In this document: positions 14,656 through 23,776 of the stretch, in pieces
How the letters are laid out: each line of letters starts with the position of its first letter
How positions within the stretch are numbered: position 1 is the first letter of the stretch
NCBI GenBank assembly: GCA_948794795.1
Contig: CAQGLR010000006.1
Location: 90,336-154,335 of the forward strand
Direction of reading: 5' to 3'
DNA length: 64,000 nucleotides
From: an uncultured Lachnospiraceae bacterium
GTDB lineage: Bacteria; Bacillota; Clostridia; Lachnospirales; Lachnospiraceae
The notes under the pieces: model-generated
Databases searched by the model: none
Told to the model about the DNA's origin: nothing
Seen by the model: the letters and a program-made list of their open reading frames with translations, nothing else
Position numbers and translations under genes: made by a program

Positions 14656-17016
14656 TTATGCAGTTTCATTTACATAAATTGACACCCTGCTCTGTATTAT
14701 TTCTGCTGCTTCTTTAGCTGTTTTATCACCTGAATAAACTGCCTTTGTTTCCTCTTTGATTATTTCAGGTATCTCATTATAACTTGAACCAAAATCCATC
14801 TCTGTTCCTATCCTGCCAAGAACAGACCTGAATATATCCATCTGCTCCTTAGTATATGGTTTTAAAGTGATTTTAAAGTCCCCATAATTATATGAATAAT
14901 TAGTTACAGGTGTAACTTTTGTACCATCATCATCCGTATATTCCTTAGTTGCCATAGCATACTCTATTTTTTTATCCATTACATCCTGTCTTACAGGCAA
15001 GCCGCCAAACTCCATTCCTGCTTTCTGGAATTCATATGTATACAACCTGCGTAAAAAGCTCCATGCACCTTCTTTATAATCACATTTTCCAGAAATAGCA
15101 AAACAATTTCCTGATGAAGATATTGACAATTTATTATTTTTATCTGATGAAGGATAGCTAAGTACATTATAACCGCCCTGGCTCTTAAAAAGCTTTTCAT
15201 TAATCTGGATATCTGAAAAATCATATATCTCCATTGATTTTAATAAAATTTTACCCTTTCTTATAAGTTCATATGATTCATCATTACTTGATACTGTTAT
15301 GCCTCCCGAACCACCTGATGACATTATATAACTGTCATCTGATGAAGTGTCAATTTTGTTATCTTTAAAATTCTTTGAAAACTCAATCATATTTATAAAT
15401 TCGTCTGAATTAAGATTTACCTCTTTTGTATCATAATTAATAAAATCATCTATCTGTGCACTAAGCATATTTTCTACAAACCATTCACTTGTCATATTAT
15501 ACATAAATGAACTGCCTTCGGGCATATCATTATATATTTTCTCCATATCCTCATATGACCAGCCCTCCATGCTGCCAAATATTTTTTTAGGGCCAGCAAA
15601 AGCATATATCCTAAATGAATTTGGCAGATAATATAACTTGCCATCATGTTCAAGTGCTGTACGTACTGTATCTATAAAGTCTTCTTTTTTAATTTCATCA
15701 TCTTTCTCTATAAAAGGATATAAATCAGACAGAAACCCTTTCTTAATATAAAGCTCCTTTGGCATAAAGCCCACATCTATAATATCTGGTATTTTACCTG
15801 CTATTATATCAAGATTTAACTGTTCCAGCGGCTCTTCATATGAATTATAATCTTCAACCTCAATACGGTAGTTGTCATCTGTTTTATTAAACTTAAGAAT
15901 TTCTCTTTTTACATCCAGGTCAAGATAATTTGATGCAAGTGTAAGTTTCTTCTTTTGTTTTGCATCTGAATACTTCTTTTTACTAATTGTAGCAATCTCA
16001 ATTTCAGATGACATATCACCATTTCTTATACTTGAATAATCAACCAGATTACTTAAAACAAAAAAGTTTCCATCTTCCATTTGGATAAAATCAGATATAC
16101 TATTGCCATCAATATCAACATTTATCCAGTTAAATACAAGTTCTGCTTTACCCTTTTCAAAGTTAAATTCATATAGACAATCACTGCTGCTTAAGTATAC
16201 ATTACCATCTAAAGCCTCTTTAACCTTATAAATATTATGTATAGAATTATTACCCAGTCCAACAGGCTCACCAGTTTTTCCTGTTTTTAAATCCAGTTCT
16301 GATATACCCAGGCCACCTGTACTTTCAAGATAAGACAAAATATAAACTTTGCCATTATTTGCCGTAAACACACCTTCTATGTAATCATCAAATTCAAATG
16401 TCTTGTCTGCTGAACCGTCTTTATTAAACGTATAAACTTTTTTATCAAAATATACAATTAATTTTCCATCTAAAAAAATAATATTATCACTAAGATAAAA
16501 ACTTTCATTATCTTTTTTATCTGGCTTAATTTCAATACGTCCAGAAGTTTTGCCTGTTTCATCAATCTTCATCATATAATATTGTGATTTACTCTGGTTT
16601 GTCTTTCTATTATAATCTTGTACAGAAGTAATTATACACAGGCTATTTTCATTATCTAAAAAAAGAGAGTGCACATATTCATTATCTTTAAGCCCGCTTA
16701 TCTCTGTCTGTCCAGTTTTATCACTGTCAGCAGAACATTGTAAAAGATAATTTTTTGAAGACTTAACCTGGTAATCCTTTCCATACTCAATATCAGCACC
16801 TGCCATATATACTTTTCCATTGTTAAAACATGAACGGCTTAAAGAATCCATCTTTATATTACCAAGTTCTTTAAAATCAGCTTCATACACATATTCTGGC
16901 TTTTCTTCTACATCAGGCTTTTTATCACCTCCTTTGCCACATGCCGTAAACGAAACTACTGGTACAAATGCCATAACAGATACAAAAACTGTTATAAATA
17001 CCTTTTTAATATTCAT
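14656..17016 (-). CDS. Large solute-binding lipoprotein with N-terminal propeller-like region
   Basis: A 786-aa lipoprotein. The signal peptide ends in a lipobox SFTAC, so Cys is lipidated and the protein anchored to the outer face of the membrane. Residues 30-360 hold repeated short beta segments (NNGKVYILSYLESTG, ALDGNVYLSSSD, MEDGNFFVLSN) resembling a beta-propeller. From about 370 on, the sequence is a type-1 extracellular solute-binding protein: DVKREILKFNKT, LNLDIIAGKIPDIIDVG, then WSYEDMEKIY and KEGAWSFLRRL. The fusion doubles the usual 420-450 aa. No ABC permease genes are adjacent. The ATG at 17016 follows GGAGGG; ligand unknown, probably a carbohydrate by family habit. Confidence 0.85.
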   Translation of the reverse strand: MNIKKVFITVFVSVMAFVPVVSFTACGKGGDKKPDVEEKPEYVYEADFKELGNIKMDSLSRSCFNNGKVYMAGADIEYGKDYQVKSSKNYLLQCSADSDKTGQTEISGLKDNEYVHSLFLDNENSLCIITSVQDYNRKTNQSKSQYYMMKIDETGKTSGRIEIKPDKKDNESFYLSDNIIFLDGKLIVYFDKKVYTFNKDGSADKTFEFDDYIEGVFTANNGKVYILSYLESTGGLGISELDLKTGKTGEPVGLGNNSIHNIYKVKEALDGNVYLSSSDCLYEFNFEKGKAELVFNWINVDIDGNSISDFIQMEDGNFFVLSNLVDYSSIRNGDMSSEIEIATISKKKYSDAKQKKKLTLASNYLDLDVKREILKFNKTDDNYRIEVEDYNSYEEPLEQLNLDIIAGKIPDIIDVGFMPKELYIKKGFLSDLYPFIEKDDEIKKEDFIDTVRTALEHDGKLYYLPNSFRIYAFAGPKKIFGSMEGWSYEDMEKIYNDMPEGSSFMYNMTSEWFVENMLSAQIDDFINYDTKEVNLNSDEFINMIEFSKNFKDNKIDTSSDDSYIMSSGGSGGITVSSNDESYELIRKGKILLKSMEIYDFSDIQINEKLFKSQGGYNVLSYPSSDKNNKLSISSSGNCFAISGKCDYKEGAWSFLRRLYTYEFQKAGMEFGGLPVRQDVMDKKIEYAMATKEYTDDDGTKVTPVTNYSYNYGDFKITLKPYTKEQMDIFRSVLGRIGTEMDFGSSYNEIPEIIKEETKAVYSGDKTAKEAAEIIQSRVSIYVNETA

Positions 17017-17217
17017 ACTTATAATTCCCTCCTTTATAAATATTGGCAGTATGGTTAATAGAATTAACTCCCTGCATGACATCCTGCCTTATGGAATATA
17101 GCATGAATATTATTATAATACAAAATCTCACAGTAAACTTTAAGATTTCTTTGCAATTTCCTTATGATTTTGTGAAATAACATTGAAAACTGATATTTTA
17201 TTTTAGACATTATTTTT

Positions 17218-17262
17218 AAATTTCCCCATTTTTTTAATACACAGGTATTTTGCCAAAGCCAT
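17218..17262. repeat. Solo fragment of repeat module B (copy 5)
   Basis: AAATTTCCCCATTTTTTTAA followed by TACACAGGTATTTTGCC is one arm of module B without its partner arm or core. It lies downstream of the sulfotransferase-like gene. Confidence 0.7.
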
Positions 17263-17292
17263 TAATTTGTGGAATATTTAATTTCCAAACGC

Positions 17293-18318
17293 CTATAATC
17301 CCGCCATTTCTTTAATCCAGCGGCTTATCTCTTCACTTTTTTCCTCTGTAAGCCCAGGATATACCGCTGGTATAGCAGTGCTTGCAAACCCTTCTTCTCC
17401 AAAAAGCATTTTATTACTGCCAATATACTGTCCAATAAACTTTTCTCTTTCATCCTGCTGCATAAAACCATACTTTACAATATCTGGATAAGTTTCAGAA
17501 TAAACCTTATACAAATAATTAAGCACTGGTTCATTTATTTTATATGCAAGTTTATGTTCAAGAACATCCCTTGAAAGGCTTACATTAGATTCTGATATAT
17601 TACTTCTATCAAGTTTATTTATATCTTGAATTCCAAGACCTGCAAAACAACATAAAAAATCATAAATAATATCATTATTTAGCAATCTTTTCTTTTCATA
17701 TTCCCTAAAAAAAACATTTTCCCCAAAAACTTCCTTCCATCCTGATATTTCCCTGAAATAATCAAGACACAGCCTTTGTCTGTCCATAAACCTGCTAAAT
17801 TCCAATGGTGTCTCATAACCTCTCCATGGTACCTTACAATATTCCATATACATTGACTCAATATATAAATCCTGGCGTCTCAGGTAACAAGCCACTTCTG
17901 CTTCTGGGAATAATTCTTTAAGCCTTTCCCTCACAAATTTATTAACAGTATCTATATTATCCCTTCCAGGACAACAGTCCAGTCCAGAAGAAACTTGTAA
18001 TAAATCAGCGAAAAATCCCTCATGTGAAATTATTATAATCCGTGCTCCTCTTGATTCTGCAATAAACCTTATTTTAGAAGCAGTAATATATGGGTCTTCC
18101 TCAAGTTCTTCCAAATCACTGCAGCAACTTAATAAACCATACTCTTCCAAAGCTTCCTTTAATATTCCCAATGCAAGCCCAGCATGATTATGCACAACTT
18201 CCCATGTATTACCATAATATATGCCATATTCCATAAGCTTCTGTCTGTTCTTATATAAAAAATTCTGCAAAGCAGATGTCCCGGTTTTATAATTACCTAT
18301 ATGCAATATTATCTTCAT
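17293..18318 (-). CDS. Sulfotransferase-like protein
   Basis: A 341-aa protein opening MKIILHIGNYKTGTSALQNF, the 5'-phosphosulfate (PAPS) loop of the sulfotransferase superfamily. A later ACYLRRQDLYIESMY stretch resembles the 3'-phosphate-binding region (R..D...S). The rest is divergent, so the acceptor is unknown; bacterial relatives sulfate glycans or surface polysaccharides. It is the last gene of a run with the small membrane protein and SPFH protein, 15 nt after the latter. The ATG has only a weak ribosome site, so translation may depend on coupling. Confidence 0.7.
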   Translation of the reverse strand: MKIILHIGNYKTGTSALQNFLYKNRQKLMEYGIYYGNTWEVVHNHAGLALGILKEALEEYGLLSCCSDLEELEEDPYITASKIRFIAESRGARIIIISHEGFFADLLQVSSGLDCCPGRDNIDTVNKFVRERLKELFPEAEVACYLRRQDLYIESMYMEYCKVPWRGYETPLEFSRFMDRQRLCLDYFREISGWKEVFGENVFFREYEKKRLLNNDIIYDFLCCFAGLGIQDINKLDRSNISESNVSLSRDVLEHKLAYKINEPVLNYLYKVYSETYPDIVKYGFMQQDEREKFIGQYIGSNKMLFGEEGFASTAIPAVYPGLTEEKSEEISRWIKEMAGL

Positions 18319-18333
18319 AACTATATTTATCCA

Positions 18334-19209
18334 TTATTTATTCTGGTCTATAACCGTTGCGGCATTACCTTGTACAGTTACCCAGCCATGTTTTAAACGT
18401 GCTTCTGCTTCCTTCATGCGTATAAGTTCATCTGTAATTGAATCCGCCTTTAATTTATTTGCCTTTGCTTCTGCCTCTGCTTCTTTCACCTTGATATCAG
18501 CTTCATTCTGTGCCTTAATCAAAGCTGTCTCTGCTTCAACCTTAGCTGTTTCCTGTTCAGCCAGCGCCTGCTGTTTTCTTTGTAATGCAGTAACACGGTT
18601 ATTAATAGCCTCTTTCAGCTGTTCATCAGGATGAACATCTATAATAGAAGCATCCAGCACCTGTATCCCATATGAATCCATAAACTCCCCATCCAGGTAC
18701 TCCGTAAGTTTATTATTAATTTCACTACGGTTTCCAGAGTAAATATCCATCATTGAATAATCTGTAGTTACTTCTGAAACCTTTGATTTCAAAACAGATT
18801 TTACACGGTTATTTACAATAGTTTCCCCATCCATCCCACGGAACTTCTTATATGTATCAACAAGTTTTGTTTCATCGAACTTATATGTCATCTGGAAGCT
18901 TATTGCTATGCTTGCATCATCAGAAGTTGATACTTTAAATGAATCATCCTCTTTACTGCCTTCCCTGCTATCCTGTGTAAGAAGCAGCTGTTCATTACTA
19001 ATAGTAAATATCTTTGCTTTTTTTGTTGGTGATATAATATGCCATCCCTGTGTAAGTGTTTCATCCTGCACACCACCATTTATAGAATATACAACCGCTT
19101 CATAACCAACAGGTATTTTCTCAATGCACATTATTAAACAAATTAACCCAATAAATATTATTACCCCTGTAATAACTCCTCCTACTAAACCTGATTTCTT
19201 TTTACTCAT
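18334..19209 (-). CDS. SPFH/prohibitin-family membrane protein
   Basis: A 291-aa protein with one N-terminal membrane helix (about 9-29), an SPFH domain (EKIPVGYEAVVYSINGGVQDETLTQGWHIISP...) to about residue 200, then an alanine/glutamate-rich coiled coil with EAEAKANKLKADSI to about 270. Members oligomerise into membrane-associated rings or scaffolds and often work with a small NfeD-like or other membrane partner. The ATG at 19209 has GAGGATAAAG upstream and overlaps the preceding 55-aa gene by 8 nt. The role here is unknown; HflC-like protease control or raft organisation are the usual guesses. Confidence 0.88.
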   Translation of the reverse strand: MSKKKSGLVGGVITGVIIFIGLICLIMCIEKIPVGYEAVVYSINGGVQDETLTQGWHIISPTKKAKIFTISNEQLLLTQDSREGSKEDDSFKVSTSDDASIAISFQMTYKFDETKLVDTYKKFRGMDGETIVNNRVKSVLKSKVSEVTTDYSMMDIYSGNRSEINNKLTEYLDGEFMDSYGIQVLDASIIDVHPDEQLKEAINNRVTALQRKQQALAEQETAKVEAETALIKAQNEADIKVKEAEAEAKANKLKADSITDELIRMKEAEARLKHGWVTVQGNAATVIDQNK

Positions 19210-19369
19210 CTTTATCCTCTCTTTCTTTTTGTTCTTCATTATTTAATATTCCCATTATCTTATCCCATTTTTTCAATGCAATCCTGCCAACTGGGATAAA
19301 AATAAAAGAAATTATAAACCATAATGCAACCGCTGCTAATATAACTAATATCCATAAAACTGGGTTCAT
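19202..19369 (-). CDS. Small single-pass membrane protein
   Basis: A 55-aa protein: MNPVLWILVILAAVALWFII forms one membrane helix, then FIPVGRIALKKWDKIMGILN and a charged tail EEQKEREDKDE. AGGAGG lies 6 nt before the ATG, and its stop overlaps the SPFH start, so it is a real translated gene and probably a partner of the SPFH protein. I do not recognise the family. Confidence 0.75.
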   Translation of the reverse strand: MNPVLWILVILAAVALWFIISFIFIPVGRIALKKWDKIMGILNNEEQKEREDKDE

Positions 19370-19489
19370 AATAACCCTCCTTTCAATGTGCACAACACTG
19401 CACAGCTTTATTAATACAGCCTTATAAAAACTGCTACTATTATTATTTTAACAAATAAAAGCCTTGCCTGCAATCACAGCCACCAATAA

Positions 19490-19522
19490 ATACATAAATA
19501 CTAAAAAATGGGGGAACTCAAA
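19490..19522. repeat. Solo fragment of repeat module B, inverted (copy 6)
   Basis: TACATAAATACTAAAAAATG followed by GGGGAACTCAAA is a right-hand B arm alone, between divergent genes. No core is attached. Confidence 0.6.
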
Positions 19523-19570
19523 ATAAAACAGACAGAAACTGGAATTATTAAAAATTATTAAACAGGATTG

Positions 19571-19599
19571 GTGACAGAACTCCCAATTTATGTTAAAAT
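19571..19599 (+). promoter_or_regulatory. Promoter of the hybrid sensor kinase
   Basis: GTGACA (19571-19576), a 17-bp spacer and TAAAAT (19594-19599), about 65 nt upstream of the ATG. Confidence 0.5.
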
Positions 19600-19664
19600 C
19601 TATATATAAAAATTAAAAGAATTTCTATTACTATATAAGCCAGCATAAAAACATGGAGGGTATT

Positions 19665-21911
19665 ATGGACAAACCAAGAAGTGAACATTATTTAATTGAA
19701 TACATAGTAACCTTATTAAATATCCTGGAAAATAACAATATTGATGTTGCTCATATTATGGAATACGATGGACAGACAGGATTTTTCTCCTTAATGGAAT
19801 CACAAAATATATATACAGCATATGAAGTAATAAAGTTTATGGATGAAATGCCAGGTGGATTTTTAATTTACCATGCTGATGGCAATGAAGAAATTATTTA
19901 TGCTAATAAGGCCCTGCTACGTATTTTCAAATGTAATAACCTTAAAGAATTCCGTGAACATACAGGTAATTCTTTTAAAGGAATAGTATACCATGAAGAC
20001 CTTGATACAGTAGAAGAAAATATTAAAGAACAAATCAACAGCAGCCAGTATGACCTTGACTATGTAGAATACAGAATTATATGTAAAGATGGTACAATGC
20101 GCTGGATAGAAGACTATGGACACTTTCTCCACAGTAAATCTGTAGGTGATATTTTCTATGTTTTCCTGGGTGATGCAACAAATAAAAGAAACCGCCAGCT
20201 GACAGAAAAAGAAGAAATATTAAATGAGAAAAAGCAAAAAGAACAAAAGCTGCAGAAATTACAAAGCCTGGTTGAAGAATATGACAAAGAAATAAAACTT
20301 ATTAACCAGGAACACTTAAGACGCCTTGAAGTTATAGAAGGCCTTAGCGTAAATTATGAATCAATTCTTTATGCAGACCTTGACAAAGATATAGTAATGC
20401 CATACAGGCTAAGCAGCCGTACTAAATACCAGTTTAAAAACCAGTTCCAGACATGTACATTTACCTGGTATTTCTCAGATTATATAGATACTTGGGTACA
20501 CCCTGAAGACCGTGAAGCAGTTTTTATGGCTACTGACCCTGCACATATCAGGGAAAAACTTCTGCACACTAAAACGTATTATGTAAACTACCGGGTTATT
20601 AATAATGGTGAAATACAATATATACAGCTGCGTATTGTAAACACTGCCAACAAAACACAACAAGTTTCACAGATTGTTATGGGATACCGCAGTGTTGATG
20701 AAGAAATCCGGCGTGAAATGGAACAAAAACAAATATTAGAAGACGCATTAGATAAAGCAGACCTGGCTATTAAAGCCAAAGATACATTTCTCTCTAATAT
20801 GTCCCATGATATAAGAACACCATTAAATGCAATTCTTGGATTTACAGAACTTGCCAAAAAACAAGCCAGTGGCAATGCAAAATTAAAAAAATACCTTAAC
20901 AAAATTGAAAAATCAGGTAAACAGCTTTTAGACCTGATTGGCAAGGTCCTGGAAATGTCATGGACAGAGGGAAGCAATATACAAATAGAAGAAACAGAAT
21001 GTAACTTGTGTGATATTGTCCAGAATGTATATAACAGCTATTCCGGACAGGCGTCTGAAAAAAATATAACATTCTCTACACACTTCCAGAACCTTGAACA
21101 TTGTGATGTATATAGTGACCCTGAAAAGCTGCAGCAGATTCTGTCCCAGCTGGCAGACAATGCAATAACATATACAAAAAACAATGGTAAAGTCGATATA
21201 TGTGTAATAGAACTGGAAAAACTTCCAAATGGCTACATAACCTGCCAGTTTATAGTTAAAGATAATGGTATTGGCATTAACAAAGAATTCCTGGAACATA
21301 TTTTTGAACCTTTTGAACGTGAAAAAAACACTACACTAAGTGGTGTACATGGTACAGGTCTTGGTCTTACAATTACAAAAAGTTACACAGAAATGCTAGG
21401 AGGTAAAGTAGATGTAAAAAGCACTATTGGCAAGGGCAGCACATTTACTGTTACATTAAATTTACGCATCAATAAACATGAACATATAATTCCTGGCCTT
21501 GATAAAAAAGATACCTTTTCACATCTTGCCAATAAGAAAATACTTCTTGTAGAAGACAATGAAATCAACTTAGAAATAGAAACTGAAATACTTGAAGGTC
21601 TCGGATTTACTATAGAAACAGCTAAAAATGGCCATATCGCTGTTGAGAAAATGAAAAACTCTGAACCTGGTGAATTCGGACTGGTACTGATGGATATACA
21701 AATGCCAGTAATGGACGGATTACAGGCAACAAAACATATACGTAAGCTTGACAATCCTGAATTAGCCAATATACCTGTTATTGCATTATCCGCCAATGCT
21801 TTTGAAAGTGATAAACGTATGTCAATAGAAAGTGGCATGAATGCACACCTTACAAAACCTATTGATGTGCCTGTTCTATTGGAAACAATCCTGAAAGCAA
21901 TGGAAAACTAA
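19665..21911 (+). CDS. Hybrid sensor histidine kinase with PAS domains and receiver
   Basis: A 748-aa soluble hybrid kinase. Residues 45-165 form a PAS domain (GGFLIYHADGNEEIIYANKA... DGTMRWIEDYG). A coiled coil (170-225) and a second divergent PAS region (225-350, containing HPEDREAVF) follow. Then come HisKA with NMSHDIRTP (His381), HATPase_c (KDNGIGI, HGTGLGL) and a C-terminal receiver with Asp677 (LMDIQMPVMDG) and LTKPID. No membrane segment is visible, so it likely senses a cytoplasmic signal. The ATG at 19665 follows GGAGGG. Monocistronic with its own promoter and terminator; no dedicated output protein is adjacent, so it may feed a phosphorelay. Confidence 0.9.
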   Translation: MDKPRSEHYLIEYIVTLLNILENNNIDVAHIMEYDGQTGFFSLMESQNIYTAYEVIKFMDEMPGGFLIYHADGNEEIIYANKALLRIFKCNNLKEFREHTGNSFKGIVYHEDLDTVEENIKEQINSSQYDLDYVEYRIICKDGTMRWIEDYGHFLHSKSVGDIFYVFLGDATNKRNRQLTEKEEILNEKKQKEQKLQKLQSLVEEYDKEIKLINQEHLRRLEVIEGLSVNYESILYADLDKDIVMPYRLSSRTKYQFKNQFQTCTFTWYFSDYIDTWVHPEDREAVFMATDPAHIREKLLHTKTYYVNYRVINNGEIQYIQLRIVNTANKTQQVSQIVMGYRSVDEEIRREMEQKQILEDALDKADLAIKAKDTFLSNMSHDIRTPLNAILGFTELAKKQASGNAKLKKYLNKIEKSGKQLLDLIGKVLEMSWTEGSNIQIEETECNLCDIVQNVYNSYSGQASEKNITFSTHFQNLEHCDVYSDPEKLQQILSQLADNAITYTKNNGKVDICVIELEKLPNGYITCQFIVKDNGIGINKEFLEHIFEPFEREKNTTLSGVHGTGLGLTITKSYTEMLGGKVDVKSTIGKGSTFTVTLNLRINKHEHIIPGLDKKDTFSHLANKKILLVEDNEINLEIETEILEGLGFTIETAKNGHIAVEKMKNSEPGEFGLVLMDIQMPVMDGLQATKHIRKLDNPELANIPVIALSANAFESDKRMSIESGMNAHLTKPIDVPVLLETILKAMEN

Positions 21912-21928
21912 AATAATTTATACTAAAG

Positions 21929-21959
21929 CAGCAGAAATACAAATAACATATTTCTGCTG
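21929..21959. terminator. Hairpin between convergent genes
   Basis: A perfect 11-bp stem CAGCAGAAATA/TATTTCTGCTG with a 9-nt loop lies between the convergent hybrid kinase and ABC permease genes. T-tracts are short on both sides, so it may work bidirectionally but weakly. Confidence 0.6.
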
Positions 21960-21991
21960 TTTAGTAATAATATAAATTCTTTTAATAACAC

Positions 21992-23086
21992 TTAATAATT
22001 ACAAATATCTGTCTTCATCAGCTTCCTTCCCTGTAAAAATGTTACTGGAATTAAAATAACCAGGTTACTAACAACCATTCCAGCCATAGACATATTATTA
22101 TAATAAAAAAGCATTTTCCCATGTTCAATTAAATATAAATTGTTAAACAAATATATCCACAACATTATTAAGAACGTTCCTGATATAATTCCAGCAATAT
22201 CCATTAAGAGCACTTCTGATATAATCTTTAAACGTATTCTGGTTTTTGAAATACCTATTGCATTATATAACGCAAATTCACCCTGTCTGTACTGGTACAT
22301 TCCAGCAAAAGCTGCATTTATTGTAACTGCCATAATAATAGAAAGCAGAATTATAACAAAGAAATAAATATAATTAAAATTCCTGAACTGGCTGTCCATA
22401 TGTTCTTTATAATAATCATTGTCCCCAATAAAAATATTATATTCTGAACCAATCTTGCCAAGCATCTCTTTAAATCCATTATTATCCATAGAAGAATTTA
22501 AAACCAGATATTCCGCACTATCTGTATCACTAATATAATATATACTATACCCTTCATCATCTGTAATTGCATCTAATGTATAATTCTGGTTAGTAAATTC
22601 ATCCTCTTCTGCTATAAGCGGGTCTCCAAGTTCCATCCCCCTGTTACTTGCCTGCAGACTGCTCATTATTACACTTCCATTGCCAAGCTCCTTGTTTTTA
22701 TCAAGAAGTTTAATTCCAGTAAACTCACAATATGTTTCAAAATCTTCCTTATTGCGGAATGAATAATTTGCATCACCTGCATTAAAATTCATAATAGATT
22801 CAAAGTATATATCACTAAGCCTTCCCTGTGGCAAAACAGTTATTTTTTTATCTTCTTCCAGCTTTTTTACTGCTTTATAAAAATCCTCATAACTTTCATC
22901 TGTATTATATGGCCGTATCCTTGCGGTTTTTTTATTTCTTTCCATTGAATAACCAAACATCGTACTTACATTTGATACATATAGTCCAGCTATATAAATT
23001 GCAAATGTAAGCACAAACATAAATACCAGTAAAAATGACCTTTTTTTATTTTGTTTCATATAATATAATGCAGAAAATGGTTTCAA
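21992..23086 (-). CDS. FtsX/MacB-type ABC permease (second subunit)
   Basis: A 364-aa permease: N-terminal helix after KQNKKRSFLLVFMFVLTFAIY, a large extracytoplasmic region (about 40-240), then three helices with MYQYRQGEFALYNAIGISKTRI, the FtsX-family motif. The start is a TTG (23086) overlapping the ATPase stop as TTGA, with GAAGGGAT just upstream; an internal ATG at codon 10 is less likely because it would lose the coupling. It should form a heterodimer with the permease encoded upstream of the ATPase. It may act in export or in mechanical signalling at the envelope. Confidence 0.85.
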   Translation of the reverse strand: MKPFSALYYMKQNKKRSFLLVFMFVLTFAIYIAGLYVSNVSTMFGYSMERNKKTARIRPYNTDESYEDFYKAVKKLEEDKKITVLPQGRLSDIYFESIMNFNAGDANYSFRNKEDFETYCEFTGIKLLDKNKELGNGSVIMSSLQASNRGMELGDPLIAEEDEFTNQNYTLDAITDDEGYSIYYISDTDSAEYLVLNSSMDNNGFKEMLGKIGSEYNIFIGDNDYYKEHMDSQFRNFNYIYFFVIILLSIIMAVTINAAFAGMYQYRQGEFALYNAIGISKTRIRLKIISEVLLMDIAGIISGTFLIMLWIYLFNNLYLIEHGKMLFYYNNMSMAGMVVSNLVILIPVTFLQGRKLMKTDICNY

Positions 23087-23760
23087 ATCCCTTCACCACC
23101 TCTCCTGCCGCCAGCCATTCCATCCCACATCTCAATAACCTGGTCCGCATCTTTAAGTATCGAAAGGTCATGTGTAATAACAAGTACAAGATGTGTTTCT
23201 GAATACTCCTTAAGAATTCTCATAACAGCAAAAGCATTTTCATGATCCAGCGCTGCTGTAGGCTCATCTGCAAAAAGAACTTTAGGATTATTTATCATTG
23301 CCCTTCCTATTGCAACACGCTGTCTCTGTCCACCTGAAAGTTTAGATGGCCTTTTTTTCAGTTCCCTTTCACCCAGCCCAAGTTTTCTTAAAATATCCCC
23401 AGCCCTTTCTTCTGTCTGTTTATTACTTTTGTCCGCTGCTATAATAACATTATCCAGTGCTGACATATATGGAACTAAAAAATGCCTTTGGAATACAAAA
23501 CCAAATTCTTTTCTCCTTAAATCTTCTCTTTCATAATCTTTTAAATTAATTATATCTTTTCCATTATATAATATTTCACCATCAGTTGGTCTCTTTAATG
23601 TAGAAAGACAATACATCAGTGTAGACTTGCCGCTCCCAGACGGGCCAATAAATCCAACCAGCCCTTTATCTGGCAGTTCAAGGTCAAAACCACCTAAAGC
23701 ATACATTTTATTTTCTTTTTCAATATCATAAATCATTGTAATATTTTTTACATTAAACAT
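23083..23760 (-). CDS. ABC ATPase of the LolD/MacB type
   Basis: A 225-aa ATPase with Walker A GPSGSGKS, Q-loop FVFQRHFLVP, signature LSGGQRQRV, Walker B VLFADEP and switch histidine ITHD. This is the small single-domain ATPase that drives FtsX-type permeases. The ATG at 23760 has AAAGG about 10 nt upstream, inside the end of the preceding permease gene. The short C-terminal tail is glycine/arginine-rich (GMAGGRRGGEGI). It sits between the two permease genes of one operon. Confidence 0.92.
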   Translation of the reverse strand: MFNVKNITMIYDIEKENKMYALGGFDLELPDKGLVGFIGPSGSGKSTLMYCLSTLKRPTDGEILYNGKDIINLKDYEREDLRRKEFGFVFQRHFLVPYMSALDNVIIAADKSNKQTEERAGDILRKLGLGERELKKRPSKLSGGQRQRVAIGRAMINNPKVLFADEPTAALDHENAFAVMRILKEYSETHLVLVITHDLSILKDADQVIEMWDGMAGGRRGGEGI

Positions 23761-23776
23761 AGCCAGAATTCCTTTC

